From: Chthoniobacter flavus Ellin428 | Lineage (GTDB): Bacteria; Verrucomicrobiota; Verrucomicrobiia; Chthoniobacterales; Chthoniobacteraceae | Direction of reading: 5' to 3' | Length of the DNA stretch: 64,000 bases | Assembly (NCBI RefSeq): GCF_000173075.1 | Contig: NZ_ABVL01000013.1 | Coordinates: 1 to 64,000, forward strand | Part shown: positions 7,833 to 18,448 of the stretch, one piece after another | Layout: every line of letters starts with the position of its first letter | Numbering within the stretch: the stretch's first letter is position 1 | Notes under the pieces: model-generated | Databases searched by the model: none | Told to the model about the DNA's origin: nothing | What the model saw: the letters and a program-made list of their open reading frames with translations, nothing else | Position numbers and translations under genes: made by a program

Positions 7833-10800
7833 CTACGGCGCGCCGCCGCCGGCTTTCATCGGCAGCGGTTGGCTCGTGCGCAGGTAGGTGAAGAGGTCGC
7901 GCACTTGCTGATCGCTGAATGCGTCGAGCAGGCCTTCGGGCATCAGCGATACGCCGGCATTCTTCATCTCGGCAATCTGGGTGCGGGGCAGTGACACGTT
8001 CTGGCCATCGAGCCCGCGCAGGACGACGACTTGCGGATCCTGTTCGGCGAGGAAGCCGTTGATGATCCGGCCATCCTTCGTGGTGACGAGAAAGTTCTCG
8101 TATCCTTCACGAATTTCCGCGCTGGGATTGACGATGTTGAGCAATAGCGTGTCGAGGTCGTCGCGCTTGAACTTGGTGAGATCGGGGCCGACCTGTCCGC
8201 CTTGATTGTGCAAGGTATGGCAGGCGCCGCAGGTCCCCATGAAGACGGTGTAACCCTTGTAAGGATCGCCCGTGCCGCCATCGCGCAGCATCACGCCGAG
8301 GCGCTTGATCTTCTGCGTCATCTCGGCGGTCGTGGAGCGACCGGCCAAACCCCAGATCTTTTCCGTGCGAGCCGGCAGATCATCGGACGTGAAGAGCTTG
8401 ATCTTGCGCACCACTTCCAACGGCACTTCGGCGTGCGGGATACCGCCACTTTCCACGGCACTGACGAGCTGTGCTGCGTAATTGGCCCGGCGGGAAAGCA
8501 GGCTCAGCGCCGCGGATTGCGAGGCCTTGCCCAGCTTCGGAAAATCCGTCACGACGCGTTTGGGAATCTCCGCGTCATCGTAGGGCGAGAGCGCGCCGAG
8601 CGCCGCTTTGCGCAGCGATTCGTCCTTCGACTTTTCGATCACCCCGAGCAGCACCGGCACGCTGCCAGCCGCTTTGACTTCGCCCAGGATGGTAATGTAC
8701 TCCAACCGCGTCTGCGCCTTCGCCTTTTCATCGGCGATGGTCTTGAACGCCTGCTCCACCGCCCCGGCGTCGCCCTGGCGCAACGACAGCGCCACGGAGC
8801 CGACATGATGCCGCTGCATCGCGATGACCAATTGATCCGGCAACCCGGAGAGCGGGCGCCCCTTGAACGCCTCTTCGAAGCCGGTCATGAGAATTTTCGA
8901 ATGCTCCGCCGTGGGCGACATATCGAAGATGCTCGCGCAGGTCACCAGGTCCTTGCGCGAACCGGTCTGCGCATAGCGGCGCATGAGGCGCGAGAGGATG
9001 TCCTGCTTGACGATCGCGCGATCCCACAGCGGCGAGTCATGGAACATGGCGAGCACCGCATCACGATCCTTCGCCGCCTTCGCCTCGATGGCCCACCAGA
9101 GCAACAGCGGTTCACGCGGATCGGCCGCGTCTTCATCGTGATTGAGCAAGGCGCGCACGATCGGCAAATCCTGCTTCGCCGGGAGACGTTTCGCCGTGCA
9201 GGCGAATTGCGCGCGCGCCTCGACATTCGGCTCATGTTCCGCCACCTCGGCGAGCTTCTGCGCGACCTCCGGAGTCACGGTGTTTTCATCGCCGAGCAAC
9301 CGCGCCGTCCACAGCCGCACGAAGGGGTCCTTGTGATCGAGCAGATGCACTGCGGCCGGTGCATCGAGGCCGCCACTGCCGTGCAAGGCCCAAAGCAATT
9401 CAAGCGCATATTGGCCGTCACTTGTGTCGAGTTGCTTCTTCAGGTCGGGCACGATCGAGGCGTCGTGACGATCGGCAATCAACCGCTGCACCGTCTGGCG
9501 CACCCACTTGTTCGGGCTGTGCAAGTCGTCCACGAGCTGGGTGATGCTGTGCGCGCCGTAATCGACCGGCGGGGCCGGCTTTGCATCCTTTTCGCGCAGG
9601 CGATAGATGCGCCCGCGAGCGAGGTCGAGGCCGCCCTGCTGGAGATCCGAGTAGGTGCGATTGTGCGCGAGCTGCGGCACGTACCAGTCGCAGAGATAGA
9701 TGGCGCCGTCCGGACCGGCCTTGATATCCACCGGACGGAACCACGGATCCGAGCTGGTAACCGGCCGCTGCAGATCGTGCGTCTTGAAAGTCGAACCCAG
9801 CGGCGTGATCTCGGTCTCCACCACCTGATTTTGCAAGGGCTCCGGCCCAAACAAATGCCCGGCGTGCGCCGCGCTGAACGCCCCGCCCTCGTAGATGAGG
9901 AAGGTATGCGAGAAGCGCTGCACCTTCTCGTGCTGCATCATGTCAAAATAGCCGAAGGTGTAGGGATTCGAGAGCGGGCCGTGCTTGTCGAAGCCCTTCT
10001 TGAGATACGCACCTTGCATGTAGTGGAAGCCGCGCGTGTCTCCGCCATTGTGGCCGGAAAAGATGCGGCCCTTCGAATCCATCTCCACGCCGAAGGTATT
10101 GCCGCCGCCCTCGCAGAAGACCTCGAACTTGCGGGTCTCCGGCTGGTAACGCCAGATGTCCTGTCCTTCGATCTCGGCGATCGGTTCCTTGTCGATACCC
10201 GGGCGGATGATCTTGGCCGTGACCGTGCTGCCGTGCGCCCCGTAGAGCCAGCCGTCCGGACCCCAGCGCAAGCTGTTCGCCACCGAGTGCGTGTCCTCGA
10301 TGCCGAAGCCCGCGAGGTGCACCACGGGATCCCCCGACGGTTTGTCCTCACCCGGCTTCACGGGATAGAAAAGCAGATACGGCGGATTCAGCACCCACAC
10401 ACCGCCGCGGCCGCGCTCGACCGAGGTGCAGATATTGAGACCATCAAGGAAGACGGTGTGCTTGTCGTAAACGCCGTCGCCCTTCGTGCTCTCGTGAATG
10501 GTGATGCGATCGTGGCCGGGAATCTGGTGCGGCGGAGGCGGCGGCACCTTGTCGTACTGCGCGCGCCAATAGGTATCGTGGCTCAGCACCTTGAGACCGG
10601 CGGGCTCGGGATACTGGCGATACTCGACGACCCACATACGGCCACGTTCGTCGAAATTGATGAAGAGCGGCTTCACCACATTCGGCTCAGTCATGAGTTG
10701 CTCGAGCACGAAATCGTCGGCCACCTTGAATGTCTGCATCGCCTCACTCGGCGTGGACGCCGCGGCGTTCGTCTGACCCGGGCGCAGCTTCTGGGTCACA

Positions 10801-11603
10801 CCCGGCACCGGCACCGCACGGCCCAGCGCCCAGAAGACGCCGTTGAGCAGCAGCTTGCGGAATTGCGGGAGCTCGAAGTCCTCCGGCGCGCCGAGCGAGG
10901 TGTAGAAGACGCGGCGGTTGTCCTTGGTGTTCACCCACGCGATGGGCTGGGTCTCGGATTTGCCGTCGATCGCGATGCGCGCGGTCATGAGCGGCGTGAC
11001 CCACGCGGGCAGGTCGGGATTCTTGTAAAGATGCGAGGTGATCTTGAATTCATCCGGACCGATGCCGGCGAGCACCGGATGCTGGGTCTGCGCAGGAACG
11101 ATTTTGGCCCACGTCTCCAGGTTGTGCGCGTAGTGGTTGTTGTAATTGCCGCCGAGAATCTCGTGATCGAATTCCGGCCAATCGGCATAGCCCGCGGGCG
11201 GCTTGGCGTTCTTGTCGCGCAGGGCAAAGGCGTGGCTGGCCGTGCGAATGCCGACCACCGGTTTGCCCGCCGCAATGTGCGCACGAATCGCCGCCATCAC
11301 CGCCTGCGAAGGCGTGTGCCGGCGCACGCTGATGAAGAGCAGATCCGCATCCTTCAGCGCCTCGATATTTGGGAAGTCGTTGCTCGTGTCGTCCGGCAGG
11401 ACGGAGAACGTGCACTCCACGCCGCGCGGCTCGAGTTCCGCCTTGGCGAAGGCGGGGACGGTGGTCTTGGTATTGTATTCCGGCTCGCCGATGAGGAAGA
11501 AAATGTGCGGCGCTTTGGGGGCGGGTGCCAGGTCCGCCGCGCGAGCGGGCACGAGCGAGACGAGGGTAAGGACGAGGAGGGCGAAGAAACGTCTAGGAGT
11601 CAT
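7833..11603 (-). CDS. ThuA - membrane-bound dehydrogenase - HEAT - cytochrome c fusion protein (PVC type)
   Basis: 1256-residue exported protein. In order: signal peptide (to about 23); ThuA-like glutamine-amidotransferase fold domain (about 30-265, with YNTKTTVPAFA and GGNYNNHYAHN); PVC putative membrane-bound dehydrogenase beta-propeller domain (about 290-650); HEAT/armadillo repeats (about 660-1080); C-terminal PVC heme-binding domain with CGACH at 1125-1129 and a distal Met candidate in the last 120 residues. Family members are thought to oxidise sugars or other substrates in the periplasm and pass electrons to a c-type heme; the substrate is unknown. Transcribed alone and divergently from the Tat oxidoreductase gene at 11907, which may act in the same pathway. 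Confidence 0.9.
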   Translation of the reverse strand: MTPRRFFALLVLTLVSLVPARAADLAPAPKAPHIFFLIGEPEYNTKTTVPAFAKAELEPRGVECTFSVLPDDTSNDFPNIEALKDADLLFISVRRHTPSQAVMAAIRAHIAAGKPVVGIRTASHAFALRDKNAKPPAGYADWPEFDHEILGGNYNNHYAHNLETWAKIVPAQTQHPVLAGIGPDEFKITSHLYKNPDLPAWVTPLMTARIAIDGKSETQPIAWVNTKDNRRVFYTSLGAPEDFELPQFRKLLLNGVFWALGRAVPVPGVTQKLRPGQTNAAASTPSEAMQTFKVADDFVLEQLMTEPNVVKPLFINFDERGRMWVVEYRQYPEPAGLKVLSHDTYWRAQYDKVPPPPPHQIPGHDRITIHESTKGDGVYDKHTVFLDGLNICTSVERGRGGVWVLNPPYLLFYPVKPGEDKPSGDPVVHLAGFGIEDTHSVANSLRWGPDGWLYGAHGSTVTAKIIRPGIDKEPIAEIEGQDIWRYQPETRKFEVFCEGGGNTFGVEMDSKGRIFSGHNGGDTRGFHYMQGAYLKKGFDKHGPLSNPYTFGYFDMMQHEKVQRFSHTFLIYEGGAFSAAHAGHLFGPEPLQNQVVETEITPLGSTFKTHDLQRPVTSSDPWFRPVDIKAGPDGAIYLCDWYVPQLAHNRTYSDLQQGGLDLARGRIYRLREKDAKPAPPVDYGAHSITQLVDDLHSPNKWVRQTVQRLIADRHDASIVPDLKKQLDTSDGQYALELLWALHGSGGLDAPAAVHLLDHKDPFVRLWTARLLGDENTVTPEVAQKLAEVAEHEPNVEARAQFACTAKRLPAKQDLPIVRALLNHDEDAADPREPLLLWWAIEAKAAKDRDAVLAMFHDSPLWDRAIVKQDILSRLMRRYAQTGSRKDLVTCASIFDMSPTAEHSKILMTGFEEAFKGRPLSGLPDQLVIAMQRHHVGSVALSLRQGDAGAVEQAFKTIADEKAKAQTRLEYITILGEVKAAGSVPVLLGVIEKSKDESLRKAALGALSPYDDAEIPKRVVTDFPKLGKASQSAALSLLSRRANYAAQLVSAVESGGIPHAEVPLEVVRKIKLFTSDDLPARTEKIWGLAGRSTTAEMTQKIKRLGVMLRDGGTGDPYKGYTVFMGTCGACHTLHNQGGQVGPDLTKFKRDDLDTLLLNIVNPSAEIREGYENFLVTTKDGRIINGFLAEQDPQVVVLRGLDGQNVSLPRTQIAEMKNAGVSLMPEGLLDAFSDQQVRDLFTYLRTSQPLPMKAGGGAP

Positions 11604-11906
11604 GGGGAGTTAACACAGGGTGGAACTGCCTACAGAGCGTTCCCTTTGGAGAAACTTTCTTTATGCGGCAATTTGCTGACATCCACTCGGAGCCGGGTTG
11701 CCGTCATGCCGATGGGATGATGTGAAACCATCACATATGATGCAGTGGAATCTTCAATACGTATCTATCGGGAATCACAAAAAGAGCGTGCTTTTTAACC
11801 AACTCGCTGCAAAACCAATCAAAGAAGCATGCGCGCGGCGGCTTATTCAGTGTGCCCGCCCGACGGGCTTTTATTTCCCCATCATCCCAACCACCTCCCT
11901 GAATCC
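11604..11906. other. Intergenic region between divergent genes, with a small hairpin
   Basis: About 300 bases with no gene, holding the promoters of both flanking genes. It is less GC-rich than the surroundings. A short hairpin GCCCG-CCCGA-CGGGC followed by TTTTATTT (11854-11877) lies 30 bases before the downstream ATG. It could be a leader attenuator or the end of a small RNA, but the stem is only 5 bp. Confidence 0.35.
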
Positions 11907-13288
<1,382 letters not shown>

Positions 13289-13304
13289 GCGAGCGGCAGT
13301 TCGT

Positions 13305-13400
13305 CTGTCGTCCTGAGCGGAACTCGCTCAGCAAGCACATTCGAAGAACCCCGAGGACCAACCATCATGATCGCTGGTGAAGCCTCGGGGTTCTTTTTTT
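13305..13400. terminator. Strong hairpin terminator embedded in a GTCCTGAGCGGA-type repeat
   Basis: A perfect 13-bp stem AAGAACCCCGAGG (13344-13356) / CCTCGGGGTTCTT (13383-13395) with a T7 run (13394-13400) forms a good intrinsic terminator for the plus-strand oxidoreductase. The sequence just upstream (GTCGTCCTGAGCGGAAC, about 13310, then CATTCGAAGAACCCC) belongs to the same word family as 16385-16590, so this terminator is one half of a dispersed repeat. Confidence 0.8.
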
Positions 13401-13405
13401 GCCCG

Positions 13406-16126
13406 CTACCAGTTATTCCCCACGCCTTTGGTCACCGTGTAACCTGTCCCCGCGGAATTGATGAACGTGCCGGAGATCGCGGAGTAAATGGTCACCGCGT
13501 CAAACGTCCCGGACCCAGCCGCGCCGGCTTTGATATTGATCCCATAGGTCGCCGCGCCCTTGACGTTGATCCCGTCGAAGACCACGCCTGCCTGGCTGTA
13601 ACCATTCTCGCATTGTACCTGGATGCCCGAGTAAGAGGCATTGTAGACATCGATGTCCCAGAGGTTGATCGGCGCGTTGAAGCTGGCGGTATTGGCATCC
13701 ACACCGATCGCCCCAGCTTGCGTGCTCCAATACGTAAACGTCCCGCCGCAGCGATACAGGTCGATGTTCTGCGCGGTCGTGGTGGGGGCAAAGGGGTAGG
13801 AATTGAACCCCTGGTCGATGAAGAGACCGAAGTCGGTGACGGTGTCGTAGACCTCGCAATTTTTGACCACGTTGTTGTAGCCGCCGTAAACGGCAATGCC
13901 GTTGGCGAACCACGGCGACTGTACAGTGCAGTCGGTGACAGTGTTGTTGAAATCCGGCGATCCGCCGGTGTAGGGCGCCGAAAAGAGCGCGATCCCGTCG
14001 TCGCCGCTGTTGCGGATGCAGGTGTTCTTGATCGTTGAATTCCGCGTGCCGGTGTTGAGATTGATGCCGTCACCGTAAAGGTCGCGCATCCGCAAATTGT
14101 TGAGCACCACGCCGTTGGCCGTCACGGTCGCGTTACCCACCCACATCCCGAAGCCGAAGTGCTCCACCCAGAGATTTTGCAGCACGGTATTCGTGCCGAA
14201 ACTTCCCACGAAACAGGTGCCACCGTTGCCGCGATCGTTGGCCGCGCCGATCAGGGCGAAATCGGAGAACTGCACGTTGGTGCCGATATTGAAACCGCAG
14301 GCGGCGGAATTCGGATAGATGAGTTTCGAATACCACATGCCAGCGCCGTTCATCTTGATGTTATAGATATAGAAGCCGTTGCTGACCTGGAACGTGCCCG
14401 GCGGAATCCATAAGCCCTTGCCCGAGGTGCGCGCAGCCGTCCACGCTTGGGTGATGGCGGCTGCGCTGTCCGTGGCACCAGTGGGATCGGCGTTGTAAGG
14501 CGCATCGGTGATTGAAATGTAATTCGGCGGTTCGGTCAGCGCCGCGGGTGCTTGCTCCAACTCGATGAAATCGATGGTGTAATAAGAGGCCGTATTCGCG
14601 GCGTCTTTTTGCAGTTTCACCGTCGCGCCCGCCGGAATGGGATTAGTGAGCAACGCGGAGACTTCATCGTAAAGATGGCGCGCCGTGCCTGCGGTAGGAT
14701 CGTTGGACCAAGTGTTATTGATGTAACTGCCGTAGACCCAGCTATAGCGCGACGTCACATTGAGGGCCTGGGCAAAGGTCCCATTGACGTAGAGATTGAG
14801 CGTCGAATCGATTCCGCCACCGGTCGCCGCATCGGGAATGCTTAGCCGCACGACGATGGCATTGGCCGCCGCCTTGGAGGTGATCTGCACGTATTGCCCC
14901 GTGCTGTTCAGGATCACGGCCTGGCGGTTCGACGCCTCGGCTTGCGCGGTTCCTTCGGTCACGCCGGGGCCGATCACTGTGCCGTTGGTCGTGCCATTTT
15001 CCGCCTCGTAAGTGATCCACGGCACCGTCGCGCCGTGCACGGTTTCAAAGCTCCACCAACTGCTGGTGAACCCTGCCGGCACGGAGGTGCATTCCGCATA
15101 ACCCAACAGATCCTGCACATTCATGAACGTGCCCTTCCACAAATTCTCGATACGGTAAAAATAACTACTTTCCACGGTGATGACCCATTTCTCGCTCGCC
15201 CAAACCAGCGCACCCGGGCCGCACTCCACCCAGGCAAGCTGATCCTGGTTGTTCATGTAGTGGCCGGTGTAACGATTCTGGATCCGGCATTGTCCATTGC
15301 CGATAGCCAGCAACGCCCACTGCGAAGTCTGATCGCTCCAACCCGGCATTTCGTAGATCACCTTGCCACCGACCTCGGAAAGATACTTGCCGGTCCATTG
15401 ATTCTTGATCCGCACCCAGGGCTGCGCGGAAAGGCGGAAGCCGTTGAGAATGGCGATGGCTTGCCCGTTATCCACGCCGGTGCCTTTGATCACCACATTG
15501 CCGCTGGCATCCGAGCGCACCGACATTTGACCGGAGAATTTCGCATCGGCGTCAGCGTCGGTGGTAAAGCTGTAGTGATTGGTGAAATTGACCGTGGCGC
15601 TGCCGGCCAGCGATCCGGTGGTGGTATCGGTAAAGGTCACATTGCCGCTGAAACTGTTATCGTAGGCGTATAACTGCAGCACATATAACGTCGATGGCTG
15701 CAATCCCGAGATCGTCAGCCACTCGTAAGTGCCGGCAGTGAGATTGTATCCGGCGAAGGATTCATACAGCGGGCCTTCGGTGAAGCCCGCGCCGCCGCCG
15801 GTCAGCGCCCCGCGATCCGCCCACGAGTGCGTGAGCGTATTGGCGCCAGCGGTCGTTCCTCCGACGAGGCTCACTGTCACCGTGCCGCTCGGCGCGATCT
15901 TGGGATCGGCGCCGGTGAGCGTCGCGGAAACGGCCTCGGTCCCACTCGGAGAGCCGGTGACATTGTAGACACTGCCACCCATGAGCGGCGGGCTGCCGGT
16001 ATTGGGCGTAAATTGAACCTCGAGCTGGCCGAGCGCCGAGGGCGAAGCCGGAAGCAGGGCAAGGAAGGCAGCGAGCAGCGCAGCGGGAAAGAATGCCACG
16101 CGATGCAGAGAGGACTTGGTCTTCAT
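13406..16126 (-). CDS. Secreted beta-helix glycan hydrolase, GH87/mycodextranase-like, with carbohydrate-binding modules
   Basis: 906 residues. Signal peptide (to about 33). An N-terminal beta domain (about 35-240, ending AIAILNGFRLS) is also found in the 50149-52641 protein. Then a beta-trefoil-like region of three WxxxNxxTGxYM-type repeats (about 240-370, RIKNQWTGKYL, RIQNRYTGHYM, RIENLWKGTFM), a CBM6/35-type module starting YEAENGTTNG (about 378-530) and a pectate-lyase-fold beta-helix (about 545-906). The helix contains LYGDGINLN and NSGDDGIAL, whose Asp residues match the arrangement expected for GH87 alpha-1,3-glucanases. Likely degrades an extracellular alpha-glucan. Start chosen at the Met with a signal peptide; the frame upstream is repeat sequence. 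Confidence 0.8.
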   Translation of the reverse strand: MKTKSSLHRVAFFPAALLAAFLALLPASPSALGQLEVQFTPNTGSPPLMGGSVYNVTGSPSGTEAVSATLTGADPKIAPSGTVTVSLVGGTTAGANTLTHSWADRGALTGGGAGFTEGPLYESFAGYNLTAGTYEWLTISGLQPSTLYVLQLYAYDNSFSGNVTFTDTTTGSLAGSATVNFTNHYSFTTDADADAKFSGQMSVRSDASGNVVIKGTGVDNGQAIAILNGFRLSAQPWVRIKNQWTGKYLSEVGGKVIYEMPGWSDQTSQWALLAIGNGQCRIQNRYTGHYMNNQDQLAWVECGPGALVWASEKWVITVESSYFYRIENLWKGTFMNVQDLLGYAECTSVPAGFTSSWWSFETVHGATVPWITYEAENGTTNGTVIGPGVTEGTAQAEASNRQAVILNSTGQYVQITSKAAANAIVVRLSIPDAATGGGIDSTLNLYVNGTFAQALNVTSRYSWVYGSYINNTWSNDPTAGTARHLYDEVSALLTNPIPAGATVKLQKDAANTASYYTIDFIELEQAPAALTEPPNYISITDAPYNADPTGATDSAAAITQAWTAARTSGKGLWIPPGTFQVSNGFYIYNIKMNGAGMWYSKLIYPNSAACGFNIGTNVQFSDFALIGAANDRGNGGTCFVGSFGTNTVLQNLWVEHFGFGMWVGNATVTANGVVLNNLRMRDLYGDGINLNTGTRNSTIKNTCIRNSGDDGIALFSAPYTGGSPDFNNTVTDCTVQSPWFANGIAVYGGYNNVVKNCEVYDTVTDFGLFIDQGFNSYPFAPTTTAQNIDLYRCGGTFTYWSTQAGAIGVDANTASFNAPINLWDIDVYNASYSGIQVQCENGYSQAGVVFDGINVKGAATYGINIKAGAAGSGTFDAVTIYSAISGTFINSAGTGYTVTKGVGNNW

Positions 16127-16320
16127 AGGGGGAAGAATCCTGCGTTGTGGGATCGGGAGAGCCGCTCGTCTATCGCACGCGCCGTACGGGGCGCGTGTAT
16201 CGATCGGCGGCCTGCTCAATTTATTGCCGGGGCTGGTGGCGGTGGCTGTAGATACGGCGCTCCGCCGCCGTCCCGGGAACTCTGCAAGCGACGCGCTATC
16301 CCACGCTCCCCAACGGTCAC

Positions 16321-16647
16321 TGACCTGATCTTTATACACAAGTTGCGATATCCGAACGCAGCTGTCTTGCGACTCTCTCCTCGCGGTCATTCTGAGCGGA
16401 GCGCCCCGGGGGCAAGGCGGCGGGGCGCGGAGTCGAAGAACCCGGTCGAACAACCAGCGAGCCGCCTCTGGAGCTGCGTTGTAAACGCAACCGAACAACC
16501 AGCGAGGATCGCACGTGAGCGGCGGGGTCCTTCGACTGCGCGCTCCCCACTGGCCCGCGAGCGCTCCGCTCAGGATGACACCGCGGGGAGAGACGCTATC
16601 CCTTCGCCAAAGCGGAATTGCCCGAGACGTGTATAAAGCTCAGGTCA
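16321..16647. repeat. MITE-like nested inverted repeat with terminal inverted repeats
   Basis: Outer arms: TGACCTGATCTTTATACAC (16321-16339) and its inverted copy (16630-16647) with one mismatch. Inner arms: CATTCTGAGCGGAGCG...GAGTCGAAGAACCC (about 16388-16444) and the inverse GGGGTCCTTCGACTGCGCGCTCC...GAGCGCTCCGCTCAGGATGAC (in pieces, 16526-16582). Two direct copies of GAACAACCAGCGAG (near 16446 and 16494) lie between. No protein is encoded. The inner words are the GTCATTCTGAGCG family seen near 13310. Confidence 0.7.
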
Positions 16648-16668
16648 CAAACCGCCGCTACAGCCGGC

Positions 16669-17640
16669 TCATTCCCCTGTCTCCATCAAATCGCTGATCG
16701 GCGCGTCGGGCTTGTCCATCATGTCGAGCACCACGGCTTGCAGGAGCATTTGGAAACCGAGGATCATCGGCAACATCGCCAATGCAACGGTACCGGCGCT
16801 TTGCTCGTGGCCGTACATCCAGTTGTGGCTCCAGCGCCAGACACCGAAGGCGCCGCCGCCGAAAAACAGGAACGCGCCGGTGATGAGGAAGACGGTGACG
16901 ATGTTGATGTCGTAAATGAAGTAGCGCCACCAGATGCGATGCACGAGACCGGCGGCGAGCTTCGAGGGGAACGTCACCAGTGCGCGCATCGGACTCAGCG
17001 AACTATTTTCATCCGCATACTTCGCTGGGATGGGCACGTCGATGGCGATGGCGCGGATGACGTTGAGCTGAATGAGCAGGCTGATCTCGAAGAAATAGCG
17101 CGGGGCGAGGAGGTGAAAATTCAGCATTCGCAGCGCATTGGCCCGCAGGGCGAAATAGCCATTGGTCGGATCCGACAAATGCCAGAAACCACTCGCCGCC
17201 TTGCTCAAGAGCGTGAGACCGAAATTGCCGAAGCGCCGCACGAAGGGCATGGCCCGCAAGGCCCGCAAATCGTAGAAGCGATTGCCCTTGGAGAAATCCG
17301 CCTGGCGCGAGACCAGCGGGGCGATGAGGCGCGGCAGGTGTTTTGCCTCCATCTGGCCGTCGCCGTCCATCTTCACCATGATGTCCGCGCCAAGTTCGAG
17401 AGCGGTCTTGAAGCCGGTGATCATCGCGCCGCCCACACCCTGGTTCTGCTCGTGGAAGACAATGGTGAGCTTCGGCTCGGCGCGCGCCTGGCGAAGAAAT
17501 TCGCCGGACTTTTCCGGGCAGCAATCATCGACCGCGACCACGAAATCCGCGACGGCGAGCACCGACTTGACGACCTCCACGATCTTGTCGCGCACGCGGT
17601 AGCAGGGAATGACGACGGCGATCTTGGGGCGATCAGACAT
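16669..17640 (-). CDS. Family 2 glycosyltransferase (dolichol/undecaprenyl-phosphate sugar synthase type)
   Basis: Membrane-anchored GT-A transferase. Near the N-terminus are AVVIPCYRVRDKI and an early Asp pair (VDDCCPEKS); the metal-binding motif is KMDGDGQM. Two or more hydrophobic segments in the last 110 residues anchor it. The layout resembles polyprenyl-phosphate mannose/glucose synthases, which load a sugar onto a lipid carrier. The ATG at 17640 overlaps the deacetylase stop by 8 bases (a TTG six bases earlier is possible). Last gene of a minus-strand operon running from 22510. Confidence 0.9.
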   Translation of the reverse strand: MSDRPKIAVVIPCYRVRDKIVEVVKSVLAVADFVVAVDDCCPEKSGEFLRQARAEPKLTIVFHEQNQGVGGAMITGFKTALELGADIMVKMDGDGQMEAKHLPRLIAPLVSRQADFSKGNRFYDLRALRAMPFVRRFGNFGLTLLSKAASGFWHLSDPTNGYFALRANALRMLNFHLLAPRYFFEISLLIQLNVIRAIAIDVPIPAKYADENSSLSPMRALVTFPSKLAAGLVHRIWWRYFIYDINIVTVFLITGAFLFFGGGAFGVWRWSHNWMYGHEQSAGTVALAMLPMILGFQMLLQAVVLDMMDKPDAPISDLMETGE

Positions 17641-18448
17641 GGGCAAGCGTGGGAAGAAACTCGCGATATGGCATGATGCGGAATCCGGCGTCGAGGATGG
17701 ATTCGAGCCGGCGGAGGGTCCCCCCGCGGTTGAAATAGAGCAGCGTGTTCAGCAGGCGGCTGCCCCCTACCCCGCGCGACATCACCCGCTCCTGCGCGGT
17801 GTCGATGTCGTAAGGATGAAAGTAGCCGACGATGGCGGTGTCCGCTTCGGCATGATCGGTGAAGCGCCGCTGAATGGAGCCAAAGGGCAGGCAGCGGAAG
17901 TATGTCCCCGCCCCGACTGGCACTTCGAGGCCGAAGAACGGGCTGAGCGTGACCGGCACCTCGAGCACGCCGTGGAGGCGGCGCGGCTGCAGCCCGAAAC
18001 CGGGCCAGCCGTGCAAGGGATTCTTCGCCGGCAACACGCTGCTCGAATAGGTGAAGCCGAGTTCGGCGAGGATTTCGTAGGCCCACTGCTGCTTCTCGCC
18101 GAGCGAGAGAATCGGCGCACGAAAACCCTGGACCGGTGTGGTCGCGAACTCGGCGAGCGCATCGAGATTGCGCCGCAGGTCGTCGCGCAGAGTATCCGGA
18201 TTCCGTTCGTTGAGCGGGATGTGATCGAAGGTGTGGCAGGCCAGTTCGTGTCCCTCGGCGGCGAGGGCACGAATGACCGATGGAAATTTTTGCGCGATCT
18301 CGCCGACGATGAAAAACGTGGCCTTCATCTCCCGGCGGCGCAACAGGGCGAGATAACGCTCCACGAGTTCTGGCAGGGGCGTGCGCTGGAACTCGGCGCG
18401 TTCGGCGTAGAATTCCTCGAGGTCGATGCTGAACAGAAACGTCTTCAC
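17633..18448 (-). CDS. Polysaccharide deacetylase (NodB domain)
   Basis: Removes N- or O-acetyl groups from a glycan chain. The 271-residue product starts at a GTG (18448) whose GTGA overlaps the stop of the epimerase gene, indicating translational coupling. NodB motifs in order: FLFSIDLEEFY (catalytic Asp), ATFFIVGEIA, HELACHTFDH (metal-binding His pair), GFRAPIL, and a late GYFHPYD that supplies the last His. The DLEEFY and FHPYD versions are those of the DUF3473-type deacetylases found in exopolysaccharide (EpsH/XrtA) loci. Confidence 0.88.
   Translation of the reverse strand: MKTFLFSIDLEEFYAERAEFQRTPLPELVERYLALLRRREMKATFFIVGEIAQKFPSVIRALAAEGHELACHTFDHIPLNERNPDTLRDDLRRNLDALAEFATTPVQGFRAPILSLGEKQQWAYEILAELGFTYSSSVLPAKNPLHGWPGFGLQPRRLHGVLEVPVTLSPFFGLEVPVGAGTYFRCLPFGSIQRRFTDHAEADTAIVGYFHPYDIDTAQERVMSRGVGGSRLLNTLLYFNRGGTLRRLESILDAGFRIMPYREFLPTLAHV

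Noticed and set aside
8202..11720. Very long open frame opposite the ThuA/heme gene
   Set aside because: High GC makes antisense frames stay open; the product is Arg/His-rich without any domain, while the minus strand encodes recognised domains end to end.
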